A stretch of DNA of 64,000 bases, from NCBI GenBank assembly GCA_947041945.1, contig CAMREV010000004.1:1-64000 (forward strand). The letters are read 5' to 3'. Position 1 is the first letter of the stretch; every line of letters starts with the position of its first letter. Below, piece after piece: positions 31,939 to 42,880 of this stretch. This DNA is from an uncultured Mycoplasmataceae bacterium. GTDB lineage: Bacteria > Bacillota_I > Bacilli_A > Mycoplasmatales > Mycoplasmoidaceae. Below the pieces are notes generated by a model, which was not told the DNA's origin, did not search any database, and worked only from the letters and a program-made list of their open reading frames with translations. The position numbers were made by a program, and so were the translations under genes.

Positions 31939-34900
31939 TTATTTGATATTTTTAGTTAAGTCTAACTTTTTAATCTTTCTTCAATTAGCTAAGAATGCTA
32001 AGAAGAAAAAGGCAAAAACTGAAACTGATGCAATTGCATAGTCTCCAAATACTATTGGAGCAATTAATAATATGCTTGTTGAATCAAAAATTATTTTAAT
32101 AAAAATACTATTAACAAAGAATGAAAGCGGAATTGAAATTATAATACCAACAAAAATTGCTACAAAGTAAATACTCATGAATGAGAATGCATTAGCAGTA
32201 TTTTTAAAACCTAAAATTTTCATCATTCCAGCAATTTTAAGTGAGTCACTAATTAGCATGTAAATCATTAAACCTATTATTATTGTAGAAACTAAAATAA
32301 TAATCATTAATATCACTAGTTCAATAAAACCAGCTGTTCAAGAAACATTTTCAAATAAACTTAATAAAGCATCAACTGATATAATATTATCTATCATCGA
32401 AACGTAAGTTTGTTCCCCATAAATGTTAATAAGTTCACTTTGAAATTTTTGAGCAGCAATCAATTTATCTTTAGCAGGTAAAGTTCCAAAATTAGGTGCA
32501 AGAATAACATCTTTATGAATTCCTGTAATTTGAGATGCTGTAATTAAATTTGAATCTGATTTTTGAAGGATTTTAAGGAATGCATCATTATCAGTTCTAT
32601 CTTCTTTAGGATAAAGTCCACTTGGTGAATAAAGTGAAATAGTATTTGCAATTTGAACTACTTCATCACTATTACTAAAAATTGCATTAAATGGTTCATC
32701 AGAATTTAGAACTGGGTTTTTATCATCAGTGAAATTCTTTTTTAAAGTATCCATACCTGTTAAAACATTTGCATATTCTTGTAATGTAAAGAATTCATTA
32801 TTTTGGAATGATTCACTAATTCCTATTACTACTAATTGATGCAATTTAGGGATTGTTTCTTCATATCTTTTTACATGGTTGCTAACATCAATTTCAATTG
32901 TGCTGCCTTCCTTTAAATTAAATTGACTTGCTGTAAATTGATTAACCACAATTGGAAATAATCCTTTTACTGGATCAAATTTAAAGTCAGCTAATTTTTC
33001 AACTAGATTTTGATTTCCCTTACCCACTAGAGAAACAAATTTTGTATCTCTTTTAAGACCTTGCATTGAAAATTTATTATTTGGGATATCTATAACTTTA
33101 TCTTTTACTTTTTTTAAAGAGAAATCAACATTTGTGTATGTTTCATCTAAAATGTTTGTGCCATCTGTCATTAATGGAACTTTATTGTAATTCAATGTGT
33201 AGTTTTTATTAGCAGAATTTATATTGCTATATGCATGAAATAGTAGACTGGCAAATTCATGATTAATTAGTGGTGACAAAGGGTTTGTAAAACCTGACAT
33301 AATTTTGTTTTTATTAAGTTCAAGATAATCATTAGTTATATCCTCATCAACTACTAAATTTTTAAATGAATTAGGATTATTTTCTGATGAGATTTCAACA
33401 AATTTTGCTAATGAAACAGAAGCCTTTTGTTTAGGATTAAATTCTCCAGTTATTTCTTTTCCAACCAATTCAACAATTGGAAAAGTAGTATTATCAATTG
33501 TAAGACTTGATAATAAATTCTTAAATGAACTATCTGCATAATTTTTTTGATTACTTGGCATTAATCTAGCTGCAATTTCTCAAGGGTTATTTCCCAGAAT
33601 ATTAACATCTAGCAAAGCTCTATTCTGAGTTTTTGACTTTAAGTAGTCAATTCTATTTTGACTGTCAACATCTGCTATAGATGGTAAGTGTCAATTACCA
33701 TTTTCAAATATGTTACTAAATGTAGGATCTTTGATTAAAGGATCAGTTTTATTAGTAATATTATCGAATACTTTGTAAGGACCTGTGACATCACCTATTG
33801 TTATAAGTGAGTTAGGATATAAAGCATCAAAACTATTTAATTGTTCAGTTGTGTAATTTGTTGAATTTTGATATTTTCCTTCTACTAATGTCATTCCAAC
33901 ATTATTAATTGGAACAGCAAAGTATTGACCAGAAGCACTTGTTGGGCTAAATAGTTTTAAATCATATTTATATTGTTTTGAAGTGAAAGTAGCAATTTGT
34001 GCTTCTTCAAATTTACCATAAGTAGAAGAAGCAAAAATTAGTGATGTCATTATTAGTGATGTCATAACAGAAAGTAATAATAATTTTGAAAGGGAATGGT
34101 ACGCTAGTGAAAATCTAAATTTTCTTAATGGACTTGATCCTTTTAATACTTTTTTAGATCCTTCAGAAATTAAATTACCTTTATATTGAGCATCACTTTT
34201 CATTAAGTAAACATTATCCCCTCTTAGAGAGAATAAAGTTATTATGAATGTTATTAAAGAATATAGTGAAACTAAACCAATTACAAAAATTGAAAATGAA
34301 ACAGCATTGAAAACAGTATAGCTGACTGGAAGTGTTCAGAAGCTTTGAAAAATAAGCATTGCTGGACTTTGAAGAATTAGTCCTAAATTAAATCCAATTA
34401 TTGTTCCTATAAAAATTAATAATCCCATACAAATAATCATTGGTATGACAATATCTGATTTCTTATAACCATTCGCTTGAAGTATTCCTAAATTAACTTT
34501 ATTTAAATCTAGGAATCTTTTAATAAATAGTATTGAAATAACTATTGAAATGAATGTTATAAATGATGTCAAGAAATAGGAAACTAATGTAATGATTTTC
34601 ATTACATTAGGAATAAAAATAACTCTTAAAGCAGATGGTGTTATTATGTTATTTAAATCATCAGCAAAAAATGCTGCTTGCATATTGCTAGGTCAGTCCA
34701 TTAATGTTCTAGATAGATTATTAATTTTTTTAAGAACTTCTCCCTTATTTGTTACTGTTGAATAAAATTTACCAAGAATCATTGTTTCAAGTTCTGCATT
34801 TCTAAATGAATCTTGTATTTTTGTAAATCCTGCACCATTTGCATAAAAAAATACTTCTGTTTTAAGATTGGGAATTATTCTTTGATTTGAAAGAACTGGA

Positions 34901-36156
34901 TATATGAAATCCGGAGATATACCTGTACCAATTATTATGTAGTCAATACTATCAATACTTATTTTAAATCTATCATCTATTTGGCTAAATCATTTTAAAA
35001 AATCACTCTGAGAATCATTCTTATGAGACATTCATTCATTATATGAAAATACTTCTTTTTTATTTATTTTAAGATATTGTGGAGTAACTATAGCTTCATA
35101 TGAACTCTTATCTTCAATTACACCAGTTACAGGTATTAATGCATTCTCATCAAATACAATTGAAAATCCTTTTTCTTTATAAAATCTATTATTTATAATT
35201 TTTTTAAAATTTGTTTGTCCATTTCTTGCTAAGCCAAAAGGAGCAGTAACTGTTCAAGGGTTCTCATTTGGTTTTTCTTTTAAAAAATTATTGAAAGCAT
35301 TGTATTGTTTAACTCTTGTGTCAGAGTTTCAATCTACTTTAGATAACATTTCTACAACTTTTCTACCAGCTGGTATATTGCTACTTTTATCACCAGTTAA
35401 ATCTGAATAAAAAGAAAAAAGACCAGAAAAAGATTCATCTGTATCAGAAAGGTTGTTACCTGAAAATAAAACTACTTTATCAATTAAGTTATCCCTATTA
35501 CTTTCAATTACTTTATAAAAAGTATTTTGTCTATTGGTAGGGATGTTTATTGATTTGAAATTTCTAAGAGATGTTGGAGTTTGATTTTGAACATCAGAAA
35601 TATATCTGATTGGCATATAATTCGTTGTTAGCATTTCCAATTGTGACAATTGTTCTGAAATTGAATCTTGAACTAAATTATCTATTACTGATTGAGTTGG
35701 GGCTGTTGCAAAACCACTTGCAACATAATTATTATTTTCAAAAAGAAATTTGTTTTGTGAAAAAAATTGATCTTGGAGTTCGCCATTTGACTTTCAAGCT
35801 TGATAATCAATTGAAATTTTTGCATATGAATTAGTTCAATCGATTGTATTGCCTACGCCAGTAAATGGTGTAATTGTATAAGAATATGTTTGGGCTATTG
35901 GATCATATGTTTCGCTTCCACTTACAAGAGCATAATCCGAATTACCAAGTGTGAATCTTTCGTTTATTACAAAGTCATGTAAATTACCCTTGCTAGTAAC
36001 TCTATTGTAAGAAGAGTTAAGATTGTTAGTTGCATTATTCAAAGTTGTGAATACTGCGGATGAAAATAAAACTAACATTATCATCCCAAACACAGACAAC
36101 AAGTTTTTAGTGAAAAAATTAATTATTGATTTGATTATTATTTTTTTCTTTTGCAT
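31939..36156 (-). CDS. large ABC transporter permease, FtsX/MacB family
   Basis: A single 1405-residue frame runs through many TGA codons; I checked the gaps and found no TAA or TAG. It has TM1 at about residues 15-40, an extracellular domain to about 500, three helices at 520-640, a further helix at about 680-705, a second extracellular domain to about 1270 and three final helices (1281-1390). This is a duplicated FtsX-like layout with two large external domains, typical of mycoplasma MacB-like exporters. It is the first gene of the pair with the ATPase. Confidence 0.9.
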
Positions 36157-36220
36157 TCTAAATCCATGTACATAGATAATAACATTTTTTAGATTAATTT
36201 ATGCAAAAATATATTAATTT

Positions 36221-36247
36221 TTTAACTATTACTATGTAATAGTTAAA
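36221..36247. other. 12-bp inverted repeat upstream of the permease gene
   Basis: TTTAACTATTAC and its exact complement GTAATAGTTAAA are separated by TAT. It lies between the permease start (36156) and the partition-like repeat array. It could be an operator for the permease promoter or a terminator-like hairpin; the stem has few G-C pairs. Confidence 0.55.
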
Positions 36248-36328
36248 TGTTATTGTTTTTTGCCTAGTAAGAATCCATAAATCAACCAGCTTATTTTTAA
36301 TCAAATTTTCATTATAAATTGTTATTAT

Positions 36329-36437
36329 TACATAATTAATTACATAATTAATTACATAAATATTAGATAGCAAATATGGAATATAGTTAAAGCAATTAAA
36401 TACATAATTAATTACATAATTAATTACATAAATATTA
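36329..36437. repeat. two exact 37-bp direct repeats built from ATTAATTACATA units
   Basis: The 37-bp copies start at 36329 and 36401 and are identical; each begins TACATAATTAATTACATA. Each contains two-and-a-half copies of a 12-bp unit. They lie 180-290 bp upstream of parA and resemble iterons or centromere-like sites for a small DNA-binding protein. The rest of 36157-36618 is non-coding and AT-rich. Confidence 0.85.
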
Positions 36438-36466
36438 ATAAGTATTATTCAGATAATTTACATAAC

Positions 36467-36603
36467 TAATTACGTAATTAAAATTTGAAAAACTAAAAAG
36501 ATGGACTATTCTGTAATATAATAGTTTTGTAATTAATTACGTAATTAAAAAATTATTGTTTAAAATAATAATAAACAAAGTGATATAATTAATTACGTAA
36601 TTA
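36467..36603. promoter_or_regulatory. three TAATTACGTAATTA palindromes and parA promoter region
   Basis: The perfect 14-bp palindrome TAATTACGTAATTA occurs at 36467-36480, 36534-36547 and 36590-36603. The third directly follows a TATAAT at 36584-36589, and another TATAAT lies at 36517-36522, just before the second. Binding at these sites would block both candidate promoters. I infer operators for auto-repression and possibly partition sites, with the ribbon-helix-helix partner as the likely ligand. Confidence 0.75.
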
Positions 36604-36618
36604 AAATTAAGGAAAGAA

Positions 36619-37413
36619 ATGATTATAAGTATAGTTAATAACAAAGGTGGAGTTTTAAAAACTACATTAGCAACTAATATAGCAGCTGCATTTTCTTTAA
36701 ACAAAAAGAAAACAATAATACTAGATCTTGATGGGCAAGGCAACGTATCTGCTACATTTGGAAAAAACCCTTATACCTTATCAAAGACAATTGTTGAAGT
36801 TCTAAAAGGTGAATGTGAATTAGAAGATGCAATAATAAAAGAAAGAGAGTTTCTACATATATTACCAAGTAATGATGAACTTAACTTCTTTGATATATTT
36901 ATATCTAATGGAGAATTAAAGCCAGAAGCATTAAAAAGAATAATACATGCATTAGAAGATAAATATGACTATCTAATAATAGATACACCACCAATGATGT
37001 CAACTATTGTCTCAATAGTTCTTTCAGTGAGTAATGTTACATTAATACCATTCGAACCAGATCAATATGCAATACTTGGTCTTAGAAGAGTCGTAGAAGC
37101 TTCTAAAATGATCATTGAAAAGGGCAACAAAGACTTAATTGTTATTGCAGTACCTACAAAAGTTAATTCAAGAGTTACTATTCATAATGAAATAATTGAA
37201 AAATCAATTAAGCCTAAGTTAAATTCACAAGGAATACCAGTTACAAAGAACTATGTTAGCCAATCTACAAAATCAACTGCATCTGTAGGTTATGAGAGAG
37301 TACCAATTACACTAAGTATACAAAAAAGCAAATTTCAATTGGAATATTTGGAAATAACAAGAGAAATAATGGAAATTATAAAAGGAATTAAAATTGAGCA
37401 AAAGAAAATTTAA
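36619..37413 (+). CDS. parA: ParA/Soj-like ATPase with variant Walker A
   Basis: The 264-residue protein is a MinD/ParA ATPase without an N-terminal HTH. It starts MIISIVNNKGGVLKTT: the usual KGGVGKTT has Leu13 for Gly, with both Lys9 and Lys14 kept. ILDLDGQGNVSATFG and LIIDTPPMMST follow. From memory, the Soj-like protein near the origin of M. pneumoniae/M. genitalium has the same Leu, so this is probably a lineage trait and not decay. It overlaps the next gene by 20 bp, which suggests one operon, and lies about 8 kb from dnaA. The repeats upstream fit a segregation role. Confidence 0.92.
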   Translation: MIISIVNNKGGVLKTTLATNIAAAFSLNKKKTIILDLDGQGNVSATFGKNPYTLSKTIVEVLKGECELEDAIIKEREFLHILPSNDELNFFDIFISNGELKPEALKRIIHALEDKYDYLIIDTPPMMSTIVSIVLSVSNVTLIPFEPDQYAILGLRRVVEASKMIIEKGNKDLIVIAVPTKVNSRVTIHNEIIEKSIKPKLNSQGIPVTKNYVSQSTKSTASVGYERVPITLSIQKSKFQLEYLEITREIMEIIKGIKIEQKKI

Positions 37414-37879
37414 ATTTATTGATTTAGCAGATGATGACTATATTGAAGAAGAAATTGTAAATCAAAAAGAAGTAAGCAATGTAAATTTTGTTGAAAATGA
37501 AAAAATACTAGAAGAAAAATCTCCACAAGTTGTAAATTTTCAAGAAGAACCAAAGATTGAATTAATTAAAAAACCTGAACCAATTGTAGAAGAACCTAAA
37601 ACTATTCCTGTTGAAGTAATAAGAAATATTCCAGATTTAAAACCTGAAATATTAGAAAATAAAAAAGTTATTAAAAAACCTAAAGAAATAACAAATAAAA
37701 ATGTAAAAATTGATGCATTTTTTAAGGAAAAAGAAAAACTTGATGTTAAAACAAATATCTATCTGAAAAAAGAAAATTATTTAAAAATAGAAGAGATATA
37801 TAAATCTACTGGAAATAGTAGATCTTCTATAATAAATAAGCTAATTGAAATAGCACTAAATAAGATTGGTGAAAATTAA
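37394..37879 (+). CDS. ribbon-helix-helix DNA-binding partner of ParA (ParB/ParG-like)
   Basis: The 161-residue protein starts at TTG 37394, set by AAAGGA upstream, inside the end of parA. Residues 1 to about 110 are acidic and Pro/Val/Glu-rich, probably disordered. The last 47 look like a ribbon-helix-helix domain: a strand (VKTNIYLKK), helix (NYLKIEEIYKST), a turn with GNSRSS and a second helix (SIINKLIEIALNK). Plasmid ParG and Omega centromere-binding proteins have this design: flexible N-terminus plus C-terminal RHH. No classic ParB is visible. The assignment is by pattern and context. Confidence 0.75.
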   Translation: MSKRKFKFIDLADDDYIEEEIVNQKEVSNVNFVENEKILEEKSPQVVNFQEEPKIELIKKPEPIVEEPKTIPVEVIRNIPDLKPEILENKKVIKKPKEITNKNVKIDAFFKEKEKLDVKTNIYLKKENYLKIEEIYKSTGNSRSSIINKLIEIALNKIGEN

Positions 37880-37917
37880 TTATTATCTGTAAAAAAATTT
37901 GTGGATAATAATTTTTG
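37879..37917. terminator. terminator hairpin, first (decayed) copy
   Basis: ATTATTATCTG pairs with TGGATAATAAT through two G-T wobbles, followed by TTTTTG. It lies directly after the stop of the ribbon-helix-helix gene. It is the duplicated counterpart of the hairpin at 38170-38207. Confidence 0.65.
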
Positions 37918-38166
37918 ATCATCATCCATATTAATCATCTTTACACGAGAAGTAGATCTACCTATTACTCTAATTTGGGATAATGAAATTCTATTTATTT
38001 TAGCTAAAAAAATGCATTTAAAAAAGAAAATCTTGATGTTAAAAAAATATCTATATAAAAAAGATAATTATTTGAAAATAGAATGGATAAAAAAAATCTA
38101 CTGGAAACAGTAGATTTTTATAATAAATAAGCTAATTGAAATAGCACTAAATAAGATTGGTGAAAA
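37880..38166. pseudogene. decayed tandem copy of the RHH-gene and gyrA 3' ends
   Basis: Bases 37880 to about 38005 match the gyrA 3' end (38170 onward) with several changes. Bases from about 38010 to 38166 match the 3' part of the RHH gene (about 37714-37875) with substitutions, small indels and stops. The copies are offset by 291 bp, for example TAAGATTGGTGAAAATTAAT at 37861 and 38152. This is what a tandem duplication across a convergent gene junction would leave, with the middle copies free to decay. No functional frame remains. Confidence 0.88.
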
Positions 38167-40632
38167 TTAATTATTATCTGTAAAAATTGTTGCAGATAAT
38201 AATTTTTGATCATCATCCATATTAATCATTTTTACACCAGAAGTAGATCTACCTATTACTCTAATTTGAGATAGTGAAATTCTATTTATTTTACCTAAAG
38301 AAGTTAACATTAATAAATCTTCTTTTCCATTAACTACATTAGCAAAAATCATGTTACCAGTTTTATCATTTACTTTTAATGAAATAACACCCTTTGAACC
38401 TCTTTTTGTAAGTCTATATGTATCAATATTTGATAATTTACCAAAACCATTTTCTCCAATAGAAAGCATTAGATCACCGAAGCTTGATGAAGAAGCACCA
38501 GTAACTGTATGTTTAGGTAATAATTTAATACCTCTTACACCAGCAGCTGTTCTACCCATAACTCTAGAATCTTTTTCATTAAATCTAACTAGATGTCCAC
38601 TTGTTGAGCCAATAAATATTTCTTCATTACCATTTGTATTGAATACATATTTTAATAAATCATTTTCTTTAAGTGTAATAGCTATTTTACCATTTGTTCT
38701 TATTGAAGAATATTCATCTAAATTGGTTCTTTTGATTACACCATTAAGGGTTACAAAAAATAAGAAACTTTCATCATATTTTTCAACAGGTAAAATTGTT
38801 AGAATTCTTTCATTCTTTTCAATGTTCATAATATTTAGAGCAGGCATACCTTTGCTTTGTCTACTTCCTAATGGAATTTGATGAGCTCTAATTCTATAAA
38901 CCTTACCTTTATCACTAAAGAATAGTAAATCTATATGAGTATTAGTATTTATAAGTAATTTAACATTATCATCATCATGAGTAGATAAACCTTTAACACC
39001 AACTCCACCTCTATTTTGAGTTTTGTAAGTATCAATTGGAATTCTTTTCAAGTATCCATTTTCAGACATAGTAATAACAATATTTTCTTTTGGTATTAGA
39101 TCTTCATCATTAATGTCTGATGATACTCCATAAAGAATTTCTGTTCTTCTCTTGTCACCATATTTTTCTTTAATTCTTGTCATGCTTTCAGAAATAACTT
39201 CAACTTGTTTATTTTTAGAAGCAAGAATTTCATTTAATTCTGAAATGAATTTTTTAAGGTTTAATAATTCTTCCTTAATTTTATTAATTTCAAGACTTGA
39301 TAAGTTTCTTAATCTCATATCTAAAATTGCTTTAGCTTGTTCTTGAGATAGTTTGAACTTAGTAATTAATTCTTTTTCAGAAGCTTCATTACTTTCAGAC
39401 TTTCTAATTATTTTAATTACTTCTTCAATATTATTAATTGCAATTAATAAACCTTCAAGTAAATGTTCTCTAGCTTTAGCTTTCTTTAATTCAAAATTTG
39501 TTTTTCTAATTAAAACTTCAATCTGGTGAGCTAAATAATGTATTAAAGATTCTTTAATATTTAATTGTTTTGGAACACCATTAACTAGTGCAATAAAGTT
39601 AACACTTACATTAGTCTGTAAATCTGTCATTTTAAATAATTTATTTAATAAGATTTCAGGAATAACATCTCTTTTTGTTTCAATGTAAATTCTTATTCCA
39701 TCTCTTGAAGTTTCATCTCTTAAATCAGCAATAGAAGTAATAACTTCATCTTTAACTAATCTAACAATTTTTTCTATTAAATTAGATTTATTTACTAAGT
39801 AAGGTAATTCGTTAATAATAATTGCAGATTTACCATTATCTAAAGTTTCAATTGTATATTTAGATCTAACAGTTACAGAACCTCTACCAGTATTAAAGTA
39901 ATCATTAATACCTTTATCTCCAACTATTTCACCATATGTAGGAAAGTCTGGACCTTTAATGAATTGTTTAATATCTTCAATTGATGCATCTTCATTTTTT
40001 GCTAAATAAATTGCTGCATCAATAATTTCACAAAGGTTATGTGGTGGAATTACAGTTGACATACCAACAGCAATACCAGTACTACCATTTGCTAATAAGT
40101 TTGGAAAAGCACATGGTAATACTGAAGGTTCAATTTCACTACCATCATAATTTTCTAAGAAATCTACTGTTTCTTTTTCAATATTGTTTAATAGTTCAGA
40201 TGAAATTTTAGAAAGTCTAGATTCAGTATACCTCATTGCAGCTGCTGAATCACCATCTATTGAACCAAAGTTACCATGTCCATCAATTAGTGGATATCTT
40301 AAACTAAAGTCTTGAGCCATTCTTACAGTTGCTTGATAAACTGCACTATCACCATGAGGGTGAAACTTACCTATTACTTCCCCTACTAATCTTGCAGACT
40401 TTTTGTAAGGTTTGTCATGAGTCATTCCTAAATTATATGCAGCATATAAAATTCTTCTATGAACTGGTTTTAAACCATCTCTAATATCAGGTAATGCTCT
40501 TGAAGTAATTACTGACATTGCATAATCTAAAAATGAATTTTGTAATTCACTAACAATAGAAATATCACTTATCTTTGTACCAATAAGTGAATCTTTAATT
40601 TTTTCTATTGTGTTAATATCTTTTTTTGACAT
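38167..40632 (-). CDS. gyrA: DNA gyrase subunit A
   Basis: GyrA breaks and rejoins DNA. The 821-residue protein has the [12 protein letters not shown] start region, the quinolone pocket [10 protein letters not shown] (93-102), the catalytic Tyr135 in [10 protein letters not shown] and C-terminal beta-pinwheel repeats ([25 protein letters not shown]). At the position of E. coli Asp87 there is Gln100. It is 16 bp downstream of gyrB and follows a yaaA-gyrB-gyrA order next to the origin. Confidence 0.96.
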   Translation of the reverse strand: MSKKDINTIEKIKDSLIGTKISDISIVSELQNSFLDYAMSVITSRALPDIRDGLKPVHRRILYAAYNLGMTHDKPYKKSARLVGEVIGKFHPHGDSAVYQATVRMAQDFSLRYPLIDGHGNFGSIDGDSAAAMRYTESRLSKISSELLNNIEKETVDFLENYDGSEIEPSVLPCAFPNLLANGSTGIAVGMSTVIPPHNLCEIIDAAIYLAKNEDASIEDIKQFIKGPDFPTYGEIVGDKGINDYFNTGRGSVTVRSKYTIETLDNGKSAIIINELPYLVNKSNLIEKIVRLVKDEVITSIADLRDETSRDGIRIYIETKRDVIPEILLNKLFKMTDLQTNVSVNFIALVNGVPKQLNIKESLIHYLAHQIEVLIRKTNFELKKAKAREHLLEGLLIAINNIEEVIKIIRKSESNEASEKELITKFKLSQEQAKAILDMRLRNLSSLEINKIKEELLNLKKFISELNEILASKNKQVEVISESMTRIKEKYGDKRRTEILYGVSSDINDEDLIPKENIVITMSENGYLKRIPIDTYKTQNRGGVGVKGLSTHDDDNVKLLINTNTHIDLLFFSDKGKVYRIRAHQIPLGSRQSKGMPALNIMNIEKNERILTILPVEKYDESFLFFVTLNGVIKRTNLDEYSSIRTNGKIAITLKENDLLKYVFNTNGNEEIFIGSTSGHLVRFNEKDSRVMGRTAAGVRGIKLLPKHTVTGASSSSFGDLMLSIGENGFGKLSNIDTYRLTKRGSKGVISLKVNDKTGNMIFANVVNGKEDLLMLTSLGKINRISLSQIRVIGRSTSGVKMINMDDDQKLLSATIFTDNN
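38170..38207. terminator. bidirectional terminator in the gyrA 3' end
   Basis: ATTATTATCTG pairs exactly with CAGATAATAAT across an 11-nt loop, followed by TTTTT on the plus strand and preceded by an A/T-rich stretch. The left arm overlaps the gyrA stop codons. It is the intact copy of the duplicated hairpin. Confidence 0.7.
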
Positions 40633-40648
40633 AGGTTACCTTTCTAAA

Positions 40649-42583
40649 TTATGCATCTAAGTTTTTTACATACTTAGCATTAATTTCTATAAATTCTTTT
40701 CTTGTTTTAACATCTTCACCCATTAATTCAGAAAAAGTAGTGTCAGCTAGTATTGCATCTTCAATACTAACTTTAAGTAATAGTCTGTTTGTTGGATCCA
40801 TTGTTGTTTCTCAAAGTTGGTTAGGATTCATTTCACCTAAACCTTTATATCTTTGAATGTTGAATTTATTTTTTTCACTTTCTTTTTTAAATTTATCTAA
40901 AGTTTCTTCATCATAAGCATATTTAACATTTTTACCAACTGAGAATTTATATAAAGGAGGTTGAGCAATAAATACACTACCATTTTCAATTAATGGAAGC
41001 ATATATCTAAACATAAAAGTTAATAATAATATTCTAATATGAGCACCATCGACATCGGCATCAGTCATTATTATTATTTTGTTATATCTAAGTTTTTCTA
41101 TATCAAAGTCATTAGCAACACCTGCACCAATTGCAGTAATTAAATCAATAATCTCATTGTTATTAAAAATAGTTGTAGTTTGTGCTTTTTCAACATTAAT
41201 TATTTTCCCTTTTAATGGAAGGATTGCTTGGAAAAATCTATCTCTACCAATTTTAGCAGATCCACCGGCTGAATCCCCTTCAACAATGTATAGTTCTGAA
41301 ATTTCAGGATCTTTAGTTGTACAGTCTGCTAATTTACCAGGTAATGAATTTGATTCAAATGGAGATTTTCTTCTAGTAGCTTCTCTAACTTCTTGAGATT
41401 TTTTTCTAGCTTCTTTAGCTAAAAGACATTTTTTAATAATGATGTCAGCATCATCTGGATTTTCTAATAAATATTTTTCAAATATCATTTGAGTTAAATC
41501 ACTTACAGATGGTCTAATATCATTACCACCTAATTTTCTTTTAGTTTGTCCTTCATAAATAGGGTTAGGATGTTTAATTGAAATAATTGCAGTTAAACCT
41601 TCACAAACATCTTCTTTTGAAATTTTGTCATCTTTATCTTTTACATATTTATTATTAATTGCATATGTGTTAATAACTTTTTGAATAGCAAATTTAAAAC
41701 CATCTTCATGGCTTCCACCTTCAGTAGTGTTGATGTTATTACAAAATGAAAAAATAGACACATTATAAGTCTTGTTATATTGAAAAGCTAATTCAACCAT
41801 AATGTTCATGTGTTCTTCTTTATTTTGAATTTTAATTTTCTTAGAAACTTCACCACAAATAATATTATCAGTTAAAGGTTCTTTTTTACTATTTAATTCT
41901 TCAATTCAAGTTTTAATACCACCATCATTTTTAAATTCATGTTTTGAACCACTTAATTCATTAATAAAAACAATTTCTAAACCTTTGTTTAAATAAGATA
42001 ATTGTTTAAGTCTTGAAGAAATACTTAATTCATCTCAATCATGTTTTTCCATAATAGTAAAATCAGGAAAGAAAGTAATTGAAGTTCCTTTTTCTATCTT
42101 TTCAACATTATCAACTTCTTTTAAAGGAGAAGCAACTGCTCCACCTTTTTCAAATCTGATATTGTATTTTTTACTATTGATTCAAATATCAGCTTCTAAT
42201 CAAGAAGATAAAGCATTAACAACTGATGCACCAACACCATGTAAACCACCAGAAACACTATAAGAATTATTGTTAAACTTACCACCAGCATGTAGTTCAG
42301 TAAAAACCATTTCTACACCACTTTTTTTAGTTTTAGAATTTATACCTACAGGAATACCTCTTCCATCATCAGTTACAGTGAAAGAGCTATCTTTATTTAT
42401 TTTTACAGTAATCTTTTTTGCATGCCCAGCCATTGCTTCATCAATAGAGTTATCAACGATCTCTCATATAAGATGATGCAAACCTCTTGAATCAACTGAT
42501 CCAATGTACATACCTGGTCTTAATCTTACAGGTTCAAGTCCTTCTAACTGGACTATACTATCAGAATTATATTCATTACTCAT
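40649..42583 (-). CDS. gyrB: DNA gyrase subunit B
   Basis: GyrB supplies ATPase activity. The 644-residue protein has [17 protein letters not shown], the GHKL ATP site ([24 protein letters not shown]), the TOPRIM motifs ([27 protein letters not shown]) and the [14 protein letters not shown] end, with Trp from TGA. The start at ATG 42583 is 13 bp after the S4-domain gene. Confidence 0.96.
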
Positions 42584-42596
42584 ATTGATACCTTTT

Positions 42597-42812
42597 TTAA
42601 CCTATCTCAAAAATTGTTCCATTGATTTCAACAGTATAATTTTTGTATAGTTTTTTTCCTCTTCTATTTTCGGTTTCACCATTAACCAAAATTTTATTTT
42701 CACTTAAAAAAAACTTAGCATCTGAACCCGATGAAATGGTTCCAGTGACCTTTAAAAATTGACCTAATTTTATATATTCAGTTGTTATTGGAATAATTTT
42801 TTTTTCATTCAT
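42597..42812 (-). CDS. yaaA: S4-domain RNA-binding protein, YaaA/RlbA type
   Basis: This 71-residue protein is a single S4 fold: [28 protein letters not shown] then [15 protein letters not shown]. In Bacillus the equivalent gene lies between dnaN and recF; here recF is missing and gyrB follows directly. It may act in ribosome assembly; that is by analogy. Confidence 0.88.
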   Translation of the reverse strand: MNEKKIIPITTEYIKLGQFLKVTGTISSGSDAKFFLSENKILVNGETENRRGKKLYKNYTVEINGTIFEIG

Positions 42813-42880
42813 AATTAATATAATAATTTTAACATATTTATATGCATTTTAAGTATATAAAAAAACAAGTTTTTTATTAA

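Noticed and set aside
31939-36156. Six separate short permease-like frames
   Set aside because: They share one frame and are separated only by TGA; I read the gaps and found no TAA or TAG, so it is one 1405-residue protein.
36329-36437. Repeats that might be a CRISPR array
   Set aside because: Only two 37-bp copies, no regular spacers and no cas genes nearby; they fit iterons or operators next to parA.
42520-42540. tRNA-like T-loop string (GGTTCAAGTCC)
   Set aside because: It lies inside gyrB codons for Glu-Pro-Val-Arg-Leu and no acceptor or anticodon stem is around it.
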